This document shows, piece after piece, positions 25,673 to 33,783 of a DNA stretch of 64,000 nt (positions are counted from its first letter, which is position 1; the number at the start of each line of letters is the position of its first letter). The translations under genes and the position numbers were made by a program. The stretch is from contig NZ_FXLN01000002.1 in assembly GCF_900176635.1 (NCBI RefSeq), positions 310,001 to 374,000 of the forward strand. Reading direction: 5' to 3'. The notes below the pieces were generated by a model. That model ran no database searches and was not told the DNA's origin. It saw nothing but the letters and a program-made list of their open reading frames with translations. The DNA is from Clostridium merdae. GTDB lineage: Bacteria; Bacillota; Clostridia; Oscillospirales; Acutalibacteraceae.

Positions 25673-26557
25673 ATGAAGATTCTGAATTTTGGTTCCCTGA
25701 ATTACGATTACGTTTACACCGTTGACCATATTGGCTTACCGGGAGAAACCAACGCCGCCTTGCGTATGGATACCTATATTGGCGGGAAAGGTCTCAATCA
25801 ATCCATTGCCCTTGCACGTGCAGGAGCAGAGGTTTGGCATGCCGGCCAAGTGGGAGAAGAGGGCGAGCAGCTGCTGCAAATATGCCGCGACAACGGGGTA
25901 AATACCGATTGGATTCGCACGGTAACCGGAAAAAGCGGGCACACGGTCATTCAGGTGGAAAAGCATGGTCAGAACAGTATACTGCTATTTGGTGGTGCGA
26001 ATCAAAGCATACCAGAGGAATATGCGAGTAAGGTGCTTTCTTCTTTTGGCAAAGGGGATATGCTCCTATTGCAGAATGAAATCAACGGAGTTCCCCGCTT
26101 AATTGAAGAAGCCGACTCGCGTGGAATGCAAATTGTGTTAAATCCATCACCCTACCATGCGGTAATGGAAGAATGCGACCTTACCAAAGTTTCGATATTA
26201 CTAGTAAATGAAATTGAAGGCTGGCAAATTACCGGGGAGAAAGAACCCGACAATATATTAAATGCTCTTGCCAAACGATACCCAGACCTAGCCGTCGTAT
26301 TAACTTTGGGGAGTAAGGGTGTTATTTACCGTGATAAAAACGAACGCCATACTCATGGCATTTATACCGTTCCCGTGGTAGACACCACTGCGGCAGGTGA
26401 TACGTTTACCGGGTATTTCTTGGCTGGTGTAGCCCGTGGGCTTAGTGTGCCACAGTCGTTGGAGCTGGCTTCAAAGGCCTCTGCCATTGCGGTTACGAGC
26501 CACGGTGCCGCTCCGTCAATTCCTGTTTTACAAGAAGTAGAAGAATATTGTTTTTAA
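25673..26557 (+). CDS. rbsK: Ribokinase-like PfkB-family sugar kinase
   Basis: A 294-residue PfkB-type kinase phosphorylating ribose or a related pentose. The N-terminal GGKGLNQSIALARAGA and the C-terminal anion-hole/catalytic motif DTTAAGDTFTGYFLAG with its catalytic Asp are canonical for ribokinase. It is the last gene of the operon and starts nine bases after rbsD with AGGAG. The operon therefore encodes two sugar kinases of unrelated folds, suggesting two substrates or two branches. A 20-bp hairpin follows. Confidence 0.9.
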   Translation: MKILNFGSLNYDYVYTVDHIGLPGETNAALRMDTYIGGKGLNQSIALARAGAEVWHAGQVGEEGEQLLQICRDNGVNTDWIRTVTGKSGHTVIQVEKHGQNSILLFGGANQSIPEEYASKVLSSFGKGDMLLLQNEINGVPRLIEEADSRGMQIVLNPSPYHAVMEECDLTKVSILLVNEIEGWQITGEKEPDNILNALAKRYPDLAVVLTLGSKGVIYRDKNERHTHGIYTVPVVDTTAAGDTFTGYFLAGVARGLSVPQSLELASKASAIAVTSHGAAPSIPVLQEVEEYCF

Positions 26558-26586
26558 CACTTTTTTACGTGATAAATTCCTCCTAA

Positions 26587-26629
26587 ATTAGAAGAACCAG
26601 TGCATTTTGAATGCACTGGTTCTTCTAAT
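26587..26629 (+). terminator. Hairpin ending the sugar operon
   Basis: A perfect 20-bp inverted repeat (26587-26606 and 26610-26629) with a TTG loop; the core is GAACCAGTGCATT/AATGCACTGGTTC. It has no long T-run after it, but the stem length and position 30 bases past the ribokinase stop argue for termination. Confidence 0.75.
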
Positions 26630-26705
26630 TAGCATGGTCTTTTTTCACATATTTGGTACATATTTCCTTTCCTTGATTATAATAATAAAAAAGGAGGGGA
26701 AAAAC

Positions 26706-28277
26706 TTGGAATTAAGTCGAAAAAACAGTGCTATGGGCATACTTATGCTATTTTCGGTACTGTTATTAACAATAATAGGTACACGTTCTATTCTTGCAGG
26801 TACATCTTATGTGGCGGTTTCGTTGGAGTTTCCCTCCGGTTTTGATGACCCCCAGGGGGTAGAGCTTCTGCCAGCAGGTGACAACCATTACCTGCTTTGT
26901 GGAACACAGGATAATCGTTCTTTTGTTTTGCTATTGGATGAAAATGGACAGCTATTGGATAAACAGGTGCTCTCGTTACACATGCAGTTTCCCTTGTATC
27001 AGGATGGGAGGCTTGCTTTGGTATGCCCGTACCGCAGTAGCAATCAAGAGGAGTTTGGGGTAAGTGTATATACCTATACGGTTCGCCGGGATGAAATTGA
27101 TACAAATCAATCTATTGATCTTCCGCAGATTTATGTAGAAGGAAAAAACGATTTTGCAATGGATTCCAAAGGGCGGTTTTACGCCATACATACACCAATG
27201 GAGGATTCTATTTTAATTTTTGAACCCTCCGGTTGGTTGCTTAACCAAATTGCATCTACCCGAGGTCCGGTTACCTCCGTGGCGCTTTCACCAAACAACG
27301 TGTTGTACACACAGTACGATGGGGAGAGTAAGCTTGGCATAAAAGCGATGCCCGATTCCATTCGAGAGGAAACGACGCTAGAAGAACCACCGCTGTTTGA
27401 TAGTGATATTCCGCAGGATGGATACCGCTTCTTAAATAAAAATATGGTAATGGACGAAAGTGGAAATTTGTACCGTGTGCAGCAAGACTCGGGTTTGTTA
27501 CACCGCTATACAGAAACTGGCGGAGATATGGAGTGTGCCGCTGCGCTATCCTCCAGTAAAGTTCTGGTGAAAACAGATGATTCGCGACTATTAGAGTATG
27601 TAGACGATGAGAATACGGGGGCATATCGTGTACCTGGTGATTTGATTTCAATTGCTGCAAATGGGGACCGTGCAGCAGCGATTGTACAGCGGGAAGAGGA
27701 TTGGATTTTTCTGCCAATTACTCAGGAGCTTTTAGAGGATGAGACCTCTTCCTCACAGGAGGAGAGCAGCGAGGAAGTTTCATCTGAACCGGGAGAATCC
27801 TCTAAAAATGAAGAGTCGTCTCATCCCGATGATAATTCCTCCCAAATGCCCGAAAAGGTAGAAATTATATCTTTGAGTCAATCGGCTCGAATTGATCGAA
27901 GTGCGCAAAAAATCTATTTACCCGCCAATACTACCTATGCGGCACTCAAAAATGTGATACGTGTACAAGAGGGAACTTTGGAGGCACAAAAGCCCAATGG
28001 AGTGGCTTTTGTAAGCGGGTATGTGATGACAGGTGCGGTTCTGCTTGCACAAAACGATGAGGGTGAAATCAGCGATAGCCTTACCGTGGTGGTGCAAGGG
28101 GATTTGAGCGGTACGGGTCGCTTAACACAAACAGACAGCAAATTGCTCTACCGAGTACTTAGCGGTACTGCAGAATTGGAGGAAGCCTCCTTTGCGGCGG
28201 CAGATATGGACGGCGATGGCAAAATAACAACAGCGGACTTACTCATTTTAAAGAAGGAGCTTAAAAAATCTTCTTGA
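26706..28277 (+). CDS. Membrane-anchored propeller-like protein with C-terminal dockerin-like domain
   Basis: A 523-residue protein with no close family I recognise. It starts with TTG at 26706, with AAGGAGGGG upstream; the longer frame would begin inside the terminator. An uncleaved-looking signal anchor (ILMLFSVLLLTIIGT, residues about 11-27) is followed by roughly 310 residues of short beta repeats suggesting a beta-propeller (FALVLLDENGQLLD, FAMDSKGRFYAI, VMDESGNLYRV style blades), a Ser/Glu-rich linker (about 345-385), a beta domain, and a C-terminal pair of calcium-loop motifs (DLSGTGRLTQTDSKLL and DMDGDGKITTADLLIL) that is a type I dockerin-like module. It acts outside the membrane. 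No cohesin is visible nearby. Confidence 0.75.
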   Translation: MELSRKNSAMGILMLFSVLLLTIIGTRSILAGTSYVAVSLEFPSGFDDPQGVELLPAGDNHYLLCGTQDNRSFVLLLDENGQLLDKQVLSLHMQFPLYQDGRLALVCPYRSSNQEEFGVSVYTYTVRRDEIDTNQSIDLPQIYVEGKNDFAMDSKGRFYAIHTPMEDSILIFEPSGWLLNQIASTRGPVTSVALSPNNVLYTQYDGESKLGIKAMPDSIREETTLEEPPLFDSDIPQDGYRFLNKNMVMDESGNLYRVQQDSGLLHRYTETGGDMECAAALSSSKVLVKTDDSRLLEYVDDENTGAYRVPGDLISIAANGDRAAAIVQREEDWIFLPITQELLEDETSSSQEESSEEVSSEPGESSKNEESSHPDDNSSQMPEKVEIISLSQSARIDRSAQKIYLPANTTYAALKNVIRVQEGTLEAQKPNGVAFVSGYVMTGAVLLAQNDEGEISDSLTVVVQGDLSGTGRLTQTDSKLLYRVLSGTAELEEASFAAADMDGDGKITTADLLILKKELKKSS

Positions 28278-28301
28278 CATTTGCTGGGAATAAGATAAAA
28301 A
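28274..28301 (+). promoter_or_regulatory. Promoter of the beta-helix acyltransferase gene
   Basis: Consensus -35 TTGACA (28274-28279), 16-base spacer and -10 TAAAAA (28296-28301). The -35 element overlaps the stop codon of the preceding gene. A 128-base leader follows. Confidence 0.55.
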
Positions 28302-28429
28302 TAGAAGGTACAGTTGAAAATAGAAGAAAACTATTATTGGGCTTTATTAAGTAGTTTTTTACGCAATAAACTTCTGTTTTCAATGAGGTTACAAAATATT
28401 ATTTTGCTAACGTTCAGGAGATCAGCAGT

Positions 28430-29095
28430 ATGTTAACAATTGAAACGAACGATTTATTTGACTTATCGCATACGTTGGCGGCGCCGTATTTACGGAACTG
28501 CCAGTACCCGTGGCAAGCGTTTCCTCAAATTAGCGGATGGATTCGCGAGCTGGGTGCAGCACTCTCGAAGGATGAATACGAGCAGCGTGGGGAAGATATA
28601 TGGGTTGCTCGCAGTGCAAAGGTTGCCCCTACGGCGTTTATTGCGGGGCCTGCCATTATTGGGCCTGGTACCGAGGTGCGCCACTGCGCGTTTATTCGTG
28701 GCAGTGTATTAGTGGGAGCCGACTGTGTGGTGGGTAATTCCACCGAACTAAAAAATGTAATTCTGTTTGATAACGTACAGGTTCCACATTACAATTATGT
28801 GGGAGATTCTATTTTGGGCTACCGTTCCCATATGGGGGCTGGTTCGATTACGTCTAATGTGAAGTCCGATAAAACCTTGGTAACCGTACGCGGTGAAAAT
28901 GGTGTCCTGGAAACAGGGCTGAAAAAATTTGGAGCTGTTTTGGGAGATTCGGTTGAGGTTGGGTGTAACTCCGTTTTAAACCCCGGTACGGTGATAGGGG
29001 CTGAAAGCACGGTATACCCGCTCTCCATGGTGCGTGGAGTCATACCGCCCAAAAGCATTTACAAATGTGCCGGTGAAATTGCAGATAAGAAATAG
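28430..29095 (+). CDS. Left-handed beta-helix acyltransferase-like protein (GlmU C-domain-like)
   Basis: A 221-residue protein made mainly of hexapeptide repeats forming a left-handed parallel beta-helix (about residues 60-200: VAPTAFIAGPAIIGPGTEV, FIRGSVLVGADCVVGNST, VEVGCNSVLNPGTVIGAEST). It resembles the acetyltransferase half of sugar-nucleotide pyrophosphorylases (GlmU-type) but lacks a nucleotidyltransferase domain; its first 55 residues are a helical cap with DLFDLSHTLAAPYLRNCQ. In GlmU relatives this fold binds acetyl-CoA and a sugar phosphate. The substrate is unknown. It is followed 13 bases later by the pyridoxamine kinase gene, so the two are co-transcribed. Confidence 0.8.
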   Translation: MLTIETNDLFDLSHTLAAPYLRNCQYPWQAFPQISGWIRELGAALSKDEYEQRGEDIWVARSAKVAPTAFIAGPAIIGPGTEVRHCAFIRGSVLVGADCVVGNSTELKNVILFDNVQVPHYNYVGDSILGYRSHMGAGSITSNVKSDKTLVTVRGENGVLETGLKKFGAVLGDSVEVGCNSVLNPGTVIGAESTVYPLSMVRGVIPPKSIYKCAGEIADKK

Positions 29096-29108
29096 AGGAG
29101 TCTTTCGT

Positions 29109-29960
29109 ATGGAGCGACAAAAAAGAGTAGCGGCAATTCATGATATTTCTGGGTTCGGAAAGTGTTCCCTTACCGTGGCACTGCCAATTATTTCGGCCGC
29201 TGGTATTGAAACCAGTGTGATACCCACAGCAGTGCTTTCCACCCATACGGGTGGGTTTACCGGCTTTACCTACCGTGATTTAACGGAGGATCTTCCGCCG
29301 ATTGCAGCGCACTGGAAGAGTCTTGACCTTCAGTTTGATGCATTGTACAGCGGTTTTTTGGGCTCCTTTGAGCAGATTGATATGGTAGAAGATATTTTCC
29401 GCCAGTTTAAAACAGAGAGCAACCTTATTATGGTTGACCCTGTTATGGCGGACAATGGTCAGCTTTACTCCATCTATACTCCTGAAATGGCAAAGGGGAT
29501 GGCACGCCTGTGTAAGAGTGCAGATTTGGTTGTGCCAAACCTTACGGAAGCCGCTTTCTTATTAGGAAGAGAGTATAAAGAGGGACCTTATGAAAAGCAA
29601 GAGATTGAGGAACTGCTCAAAGCTCTCGCGGAGCTTGGCCCCAAAAAAGTGGTGCTTACCGGAGTGTGGTTTGAGGAAAGTGAGCTTGGCTCCGCCGGTT
29701 ATGACAGCACTACGGGTGAGATTAGCTATGCGTTTTCAGAACGCATTGAAGGCTCTTACCACGGTACTGGCGATGTTTATGGCAGTGCTTTGCTTGCAGG
29801 TTTACTAAATGGATTTGAGTTGCAGAAAGCCATGCAGCTTGCGGTTGATTTTACGTGTGGTGCGATTCGCAGAACCAAGATGGCGAAAACGGACATTCGC
29901 TTTGGAGTAAACTTTGAGATGGAGATACCAGCATTTTTGAAAAATTTAGGCTTAATTTAA
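29109..29960 (+). CDS. pdxK: Pyridoxamine/pyridoxal kinase
   Basis: A 283-residue PfkB/ribokinase-fold kinase of the PdxY/PdxK type that phosphorylates B6 vitamers in salvage. Motifs: AIHDISGFGKCSLTVALPI at the N-terminus, PTAVLSTHTGG, MVDPVMADNGQLYSIY, PNLTEAAFLLG and the catalytic GTGDVYGSALLAGLL. The start at 29109 with GAGGAG upstream is preferred to a longer frame overlapping the upstream gene. It supplies PLP, used for example by alanine racemase, though there is no direct link beyond biochemistry. Confidence 0.92.
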   Translation: MERQKRVAAIHDISGFGKCSLTVALPIISAAGIETSVIPTAVLSTHTGGFTGFTYRDLTEDLPPIAAHWKSLDLQFDALYSGFLGSFEQIDMVEDIFRQFKTESNLIMVDPVMADNGQLYSIYTPEMAKGMARLCKSADLVVPNLTEAAFLLGREYKEGPYEKQEIEELLKALAELGPKKVVLTGVWFEESELGSAGYDSTTGEISYAFSERIEGSYHGTGDVYGSALLAGLLNGFELQKAMQLAVDFTCGAIRRTKMAKTDIRFGVNFEMEIPAFLKNLGLI

Positions 29961-29970
29961 TCGAGCATAG

Positions 29971-30018
29971 AAAGGCAAACGCCCTTGTGTTATAAACACA
30001 AGGGCGTTTGCCTTTTTC
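29971..30018 (+). terminator. Strong terminator after pdxK
   Basis: Perfect 21-bp arms (29971-29991 and 29995-30015) with an ATA loop; core GGCAAACGCCCTTGTG/CACAAGGGCGTTTGCC, followed by TT. Confidence 0.92.
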
Positions 30019-30082
30019 GGGATAAATAGAATAGATTAGATAGGGTAGAATCTAACATGAAAGCATAGAAAATGAGTAGGAG

Positions 30083-30751
30083 TTAACCTGGTAAAATAAT
30101 AATATTATCAGAAGGAGCAAAAGCTCCAGTTGATTTCGATTCTGGGAAAGCAGTTTTCATCAGCTGGGTTGCGGTTTGTAAATTTTGCTGAAAGGCTTTT
30201 GTTTCTGCTTCCTTTTTTAAATCACTGGCTTGGATGCTCAGTGGAACAATTAGCTCGGCTAATTGTTTGGTATTGTTTTGGAATGCTTTTTCTTGCGGAA
30301 TTTTCCGATCTGTTTTCAGCCTATATTGGAGCTGCTGCAAATAATCGGATTCCGCAGAAGCGAAGGTATTTAATGACTGCTTTACTTCTCGTGTAATCAG
30401 TGGTTCTTCCAGTTCAGATTGATTGGAATATATATTTTGAAGAAAGTAGCCAACCCGGTCGGCAGCACTCCCTTCTACATACCCGAGAAGATAATCGGGA
30501 GAAGTTTTGCTGTTTTCTTTGCTGGTTGCAATTTCTGCAATTCTATGTAGAGAAGAGCATTTATCGAGCCAGCCGTTCGAAAAGGTATTATCGAGTACAA
30601 CCGTTAATTGTTTTTCTACCGTGTTTTTATCGGATAATGCAGATGAACTGCTCATTGGCGCACAGCTGCTGAGTGAAAAAAGGAGAGCAACAAGACAGAT
30701 GAGCGCAATCTTTAAGGCGGGACTGGTTTCTTTATACAAATGTATTTGCAC
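30083..30751 (-). CDS. Hypothetical lipoprotein
   Basis: A 222-residue exported protein of unknown function. It starts with GTG at 30751, with GGGGAG five bases upstream, followed by a basic N-terminus, a hydrophobic signal segment ALKIALICLVALLFSLSS and a lipobox-like LSSC (Cys30). The mature part is predominantly helical, rich in Gln/Ser/Lys, with no recognised domain. It is convergent with pdxK and is its own transcription unit. Confidence 0.75.
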   Translation of the reverse strand: MQIHLYKETSPALKIALICLVALLFSLSSCAPMSSSSALSDKNTVEKQLTVVLDNTFSNGWLDKCSSLHRIAEIATSKENSKTSPDYLLGYVEGSAADRVGYFLQNIYSNQSELEEPLITREVKQSLNTFASAESDYLQQLQYRLKTDRKIPQEKAFQNNTKQLAELIVPLSIQASDLKKEAETKAFQQNLQTATQLMKTAFPESKSTGAFAPSDNIIILPG

Positions 30752-30832
30752 ACAATCTCCCCTTGTCCATCATTATAGTAAATAAGTTTTTAAGATTAAT
30801 TCTTTAAATTTCGAGACAGTACCTTTGAGTCA

Positions 30833-30865
30833 GTTTACCATCCGTGAATCAAACGGATGGTAAAC
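30833..30865. terminator. Hairpin in the 30.8 kb intergenic gap
   Basis: Arms GTTTACCATCCGT (30833-30845) and ACGGATGGTAAAC (30853-30865) pair perfectly around a 7-base loop. No T-run adjoins it. It lies downstream of the minus-strand gene ending at 31001 and could terminate it. Confidence 0.5.
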
Positions 30866-30880
30866 CGAAACAAATGGTTT

Positions 30881-30957
30881 GTGTGTGGGTTATAATATGG
30901 TATGGAGGAATTGTGATTGTGGGTGTGTGGGGGTTATATTATGGTATGGAGGGAATT
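30881..30957. repeat. Imperfect direct repeat of about 33 bases
   Basis: Two copies (30881-30912 and 30923-30957) of GTGTGTGGG-TTATA-TATGGTATGGAGG-AATT, differing by small insertions. They are GT-rich, contain no credible gene, and lie between two minus-strand genes. Confidence 0.55.
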
Positions 30958-31000
30958 AAAATGGGAGGCTTGTTAAGTGAGTTGTTACGCTATGTAGGGA

Positions 31001-31438
31001 TTAGCCGAAATATTCATAGTCACTGACACTGACGTTTTCCACAATGCCATCACGATACACATTGGCATATACTTCAAATTCATACTCGTATCCTTTGGAT
31101 ACATAATAAGCACCATCAAATAAAAGGTAATCGCCAGATACAGTTTTAGTCCATGACTTAACAGTTTTAGTACCCGTACCATTCGACTTTACTTGTTTTA
31201 GTAAAAAGGTTGCTTGTATTTTTGTGGTACCTTCTCTTGCTTCAATAATACCAACGCAACCAGCACGACCATTGCTGTTAATATTAATTGTTGAATTTAC
31301 TCGATCCGTATTGGTCCACATAACATGATAGTTAGAATTTAGTTTAGGGGCATCCATCTGTTCTACAGCAAAAGCAGGAGCACTTACGGAAATCATCATA
31401 GACAGTGCTAAGAGTGAAGCAACAATTTTTTTCTTCAT
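31001..31438 (-). CDS. Secreted hypothetical protein
   Basis: A 145-residue protein with a classical signal peptide (MKKKIVASLLALSMMISVSA, cleavage likely after APAFA) and a beta-rich mature domain (ATFLLKQVKSNGTGTKTV, YYVSKGYEYEFEVYANVY). No cysteine pair or catalytic motif is evident. AGGAG precedes the ATG at 31438. It sits just downstream of an ECF sigma/anti-sigma pair on the same strand, with a possible ECF-type promoter in the gap (31473-31501), which makes it a candidate regulon member. Confidence 0.75.
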   Translation of the reverse strand: MKKKIVASLLALSMMISVSAPAFAVEQMDAPKLNSNYHVMWTNTDRVNSTININSNGRAGCVGIIEAREGTTKIQATFLLKQVKSNGTGTKTVKSWTKTVSGDYLLFDGAYYVSKGYEYEFEVYANVYRDGIVENVSVSDYEYFG

Positions 31439-31472
31439 ATTCTATTCTCCTCTATTTTATATTCTATATAAT

Positions 31473-31501
31473 AAAACGTTTAGCCTGTCCCTTTTGTTAC
31501 A
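31473..31501 (-). promoter_or_regulatory. Possible ECF-type promoter of the secreted protein gene
   Basis: On the minus strand, TGTAAC (31496-31501) and CGTTTT (31473-31478) are separated by 17 bases, resembling the TGAAAC/CGTM pattern of Bacillus ECF sigma factors. Weak evidence, based on pattern and context. Confidence 0.3.
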
Positions 31502-31521
31502 ATATTTTCCAAATTATTTTA

Positions 31522-32241
31522 TTATTGCATACTTTCTGCAATTTTAACTAATTCTTCTGGTCGAATTTTTGAATTTAGCAAGATGTGAAAATCTTTATTA
31601 TTCCATGCAAGATAAGATTTATCACCTAAATCTTTGGCTGAAAACAATATAGCATTTTTTCCTTTTATACTAATTTCTTTCTTTGTAGTACGTTCTATAT
31701 CTAATGAATTAATTCCCTCATCTGAAATAGGTGTTAATTCTAATAGAATAATATCATCTTTATCATTTTGATATTTTATAATTATCCTATTTTCAATATT
31801 TAAATTCTCGTTCTCTACAAAACCTTTTGGAAGATATTTGGGTTTTAAATTAATAGGTATGTTTAATGGTTTTTTGTCATCTGGATGATTATTATCCTGA
31901 TACTTAATGTCGATATGATCTGACTTCCATTCTAAAAGAGCATTGAAGATTGCATTGCGCGACGCATCTACACTAAATAGGCCGAAAATAGAAACAGGAA
32001 TGGTAATAGCCGCAATAACAGCTGCTTTTTTTGCAGCTTTTTGAATATGAAGCTGTGCTAGTTTATGTTGAGAATTCCGAATCATTCTTTCTATTTTTCG
32101 ATGGGTAGTTAGTGATAAATCGTATTCTTGTGTTAAAATATCTGCTGAGGGGTATGCTCGTACTTCTTTCTCAAAGCTTTCTTTTATAGCTGCCTGAAGC
32201 ATCACTTCGAAAATTTGATTTTTCATTTCTTGATTACTCAT
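31522..32241 (-). CDS. Anti-sigma factor-like membrane protein with DUF4367-type domain
   Basis: A 239-residue protein with a helical cytoplasmic N-terminus (about 1-65), one transmembrane segment (AAVIAAITIPVSIFGLFS, about 72-90), and an extracytoplasmic C-terminal domain of the DUF4367 type (YLPKGFVENENLNIENRIIIKY ... GKNAILFSAKDLGDKSYLAWNN). This layout is that of a membrane anti-sigma factor. Its start overlaps the end of the sigma gene by eight bases, so the pair is translationally coupled and probably forms a partner-switch responding to an envelope signal. Confidence 0.8.
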   Translation of the reverse strand: MSNQEMKNQIFEVMLQAAIKESFEKEVRAYPSADILTQEYDLSLTTHRKIERMIRNSQHKLAQLHIQKAAKKAAVIAAITIPVSIFGLFSVDASRNAIFNALLEWKSDHIDIKYQDNNHPDDKKPLNIPINLKPKYLPKGFVENENLNIENRIIIKYQNDKDDIILLELTPISDEGINSLDIERTTKKEISIKGKNAILFSAKDLGDKSYLAWNNKDFHILLNSKIRPEELVKIAESMQ

Positions 32242-32785
32242 TGCTGTCGCCCCTCTCTTTCAGCTTTTTCATCAAAGCGGATTTGGCTCTGTGGAGCCTC
32301 ACACGCACGTTATCGTGAGAAATGTTTAATAAATCTGCAATTTCATGATCGGAATAATCGAAAACATACTTTAGCTTTAGTACACTGGCAGATTTATCGT
32401 TTAAATCCGAAATATCGTTCAGAATTGCCTGGTAGCTCTCATCCGATGCGAAAGCCTCATAAGGAAGATCGGTAATATCGTAACTTAGTTCAATGTCCTC
32501 CAAGGGGATTGTAGCACTGCGATTTTCTTTTCTTATCATATCAAAACATATATTCCTAATTAATATACCGATTAAACCCTTCGTTTTGTTACAGTCTTCA
32601 AAAGAAAATTTTTGTAAATTATCAATTATTTTTAGAAACGTTTGAGAAACGGCATCCTCTGCTTTCTCTTGGTCGTTCAAAATTCCTTTGGCTATGTAGA
32701 GCATTAAACGGTGGTAGTCATTGTATAATCTTTCTACGACGCAACGATCTTCATCGTTTTGTATGGCCATACCGCATATTAACAC
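32234..32785 (-). CDS. ECF-type RNA polymerase sigma factor
   Basis: A 183-residue sigma-70 family ECF factor. Region 2 lies at about residues 18-85 (YHRLMLYIAKGILNDQEKAEDAVSQTFLKI ... RNICFDMIRKENR) and region 4 at about 120-180 (LNDKSASVLKLKYVFDYSDHEIADLLNISHDNVRVRLHRAKSAL). It starts with GTG at 32785, nine bases after AAAGGAG; ATG at 32770 is an alternative. It probably controls an envelope regulon with the coupled anti-sigma protein. Confidence 0.9.
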   Translation of the reverse strand: MLICGMAIQNDEDRCVVERLYNDYHRLMLYIAKGILNDQEKAEDAVSQTFLKIIDNLQKFSFEDCNKTKGLIGILIRNICFDMIRKENRSATIPLEDIELSYDITDLPYEAFASDESYQAILNDISDLNDKSASVLKLKYVFDYSDHEIADLLNISHDNVRVRLHRAKSALMKKLKERGDSNE

Positions 32786-32874
32786 TATTTATCACTCCTT
32801 TGGGTATATTCATTATAAATTAGTTGCGTCAAGAAAACCAACTATATTTTCACATTTTAACAAATAATGACAAA

Positions 32875-32920
32875 ACAGGTGCCGCAGCATTGCGCTGCGG
32901 CACCTGTTCTCTTTTTTTAC
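32875..32920. terminator. Terminator hairpin between sigma and HAD genes
   Basis: ACAGGTGCCGCAGC (32875-32888), loop ATTGC, GCTGCGGCACCTGT (32894-32907), with TCTCTTTTTTT on the plus side and TTTTG on the minus side. It terminates the minus-strand HAD gene. Confidence 0.8.
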
Positions 32921-32945
32921 AGTCAATTTACTATGTTACCCCTAC

Positions 32946-33623
32946 TTAAACTGCCACGGTTTTTCCCATTGCAATGGGCAGTATCTCTTTCGGGTCGCGC
33001 ACAATGTGTTTTGCATGGCTCTGCTCTAACTCATTGCGGCATCGGAATCCCCACAACACGCCTACCGTATCCATTCCGGCGGCTTCACCGGTTTGCATAT
33101 CTATGTCGGTGTCACCAATATAAAGACAATCCTTCGGCTCTACCCCAAGCTCTTTTGCAATCTGCAATGCACCTACGGGGGATGGTTTGCGTTCCACATT
33201 GAAACGTTGACCATAGCAAATGTCGAACATATCGGGTGAATACAACATGGTAATCAGGCGAGAGGTAATATTATGAGGTTTGTTGGAAAGCACCGCCAGC
33301 TTCATTCCGTGTTCCTTCAATTCCCGCAGCACTTCTTCCATTCCGGTGTATTGGTCTACAAAGTGCATGGGGTCTTGCTCGTAGAGATTTTCGTAAATTT
33401 TACGAAGCATCATCACGTCATCTTCGGTGTATCCTTTCGGAGAAACCTCTTGCAGCATTCCGCGCATGAGACGCTCCGAGCCTTTCCCAACTAGGTAACG
33501 GTACTTCTCGCGGTCAATTGCCGGGTATCTGCATTCCTCCAGTGCAGAATTGCCGAAATACGCAATGGAATCCAGCGTATCGGCTAAGGTCCCATCCAAG
33601 TCAAAAATACATGCTTGGTACAT
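32946..33623 (-). CDS. HAD-family hydrolase, phosphoglycolate phosphatase-like
   Basis: A 225-residue haloacid-dehalogenase phosphatase. Motif I ACIFDLDGTLADT (nucleophile Asp8, acid/base Asp10), motif II LAVLSNKPH, motif III lysine in NVERKPSPVGAL and motif IV YIGDTDIDMQTGEAAGM are complete; an alpha-helical cap lies between motifs I and II. The family removes phosphate from small metabolites such as 2-phosphoglycolate or pyrophosphate analogues. The start at 33623 with AAGGAG upstream; an upstream ATG would add 30 residues not typical of the family. Divergent from malic enzyme. Confidence 0.9.
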   Translation of the reverse strand: MYQACIFDLDGTLADTLDSIAYFGNSALEECRYPAIDREKYRYLVGKGSERLMRGMLQEVSPKGYTEDDVMMLRKIYENLYEQDPMHFVDQYTGMEEVLRELKEHGMKLAVLSNKPHNITSRLITMLYSPDMFDICYGQRFNVERKPSPVGALQIAKELGVEPKDCLYIGDTDIDMQTGEAAGMDTVGVLWGFRCRNELEQSHAKHIVRDPKEILPIAMGKTVAV

Positions 33624-33722
33624 GATAAGCAATCTCCTTTCTTTATGGTATCTGAAATATTGCTTACAATATCTATCTAACCATATTTCGCTCCGTTTTG
33701 CAATGATTTGCAAGAACTATTC

Positions 33723-33750
33723 TTGAAAGTTGCAGAAAATATGTTATACT
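33723..33750 (+). promoter_or_regulatory. Sigma-A promoter of the malic enzyme gene
   Basis: TTGAAA (33723-33728), 16-base spacer, TATACT (33745-33750), about 27 bases before the GGAGG ribosome binding site. Confidence 0.65.
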
Positions 33751-33783
33751 AAACGAAATGCGCATAAATTGGAGGAAATGGAA

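Noticed and set aside
30844..31026. A 60-residue plus-strand frame and shorter frames within it
   Set aside because: The frame is built from the direct repeats and has no convincing coding character.
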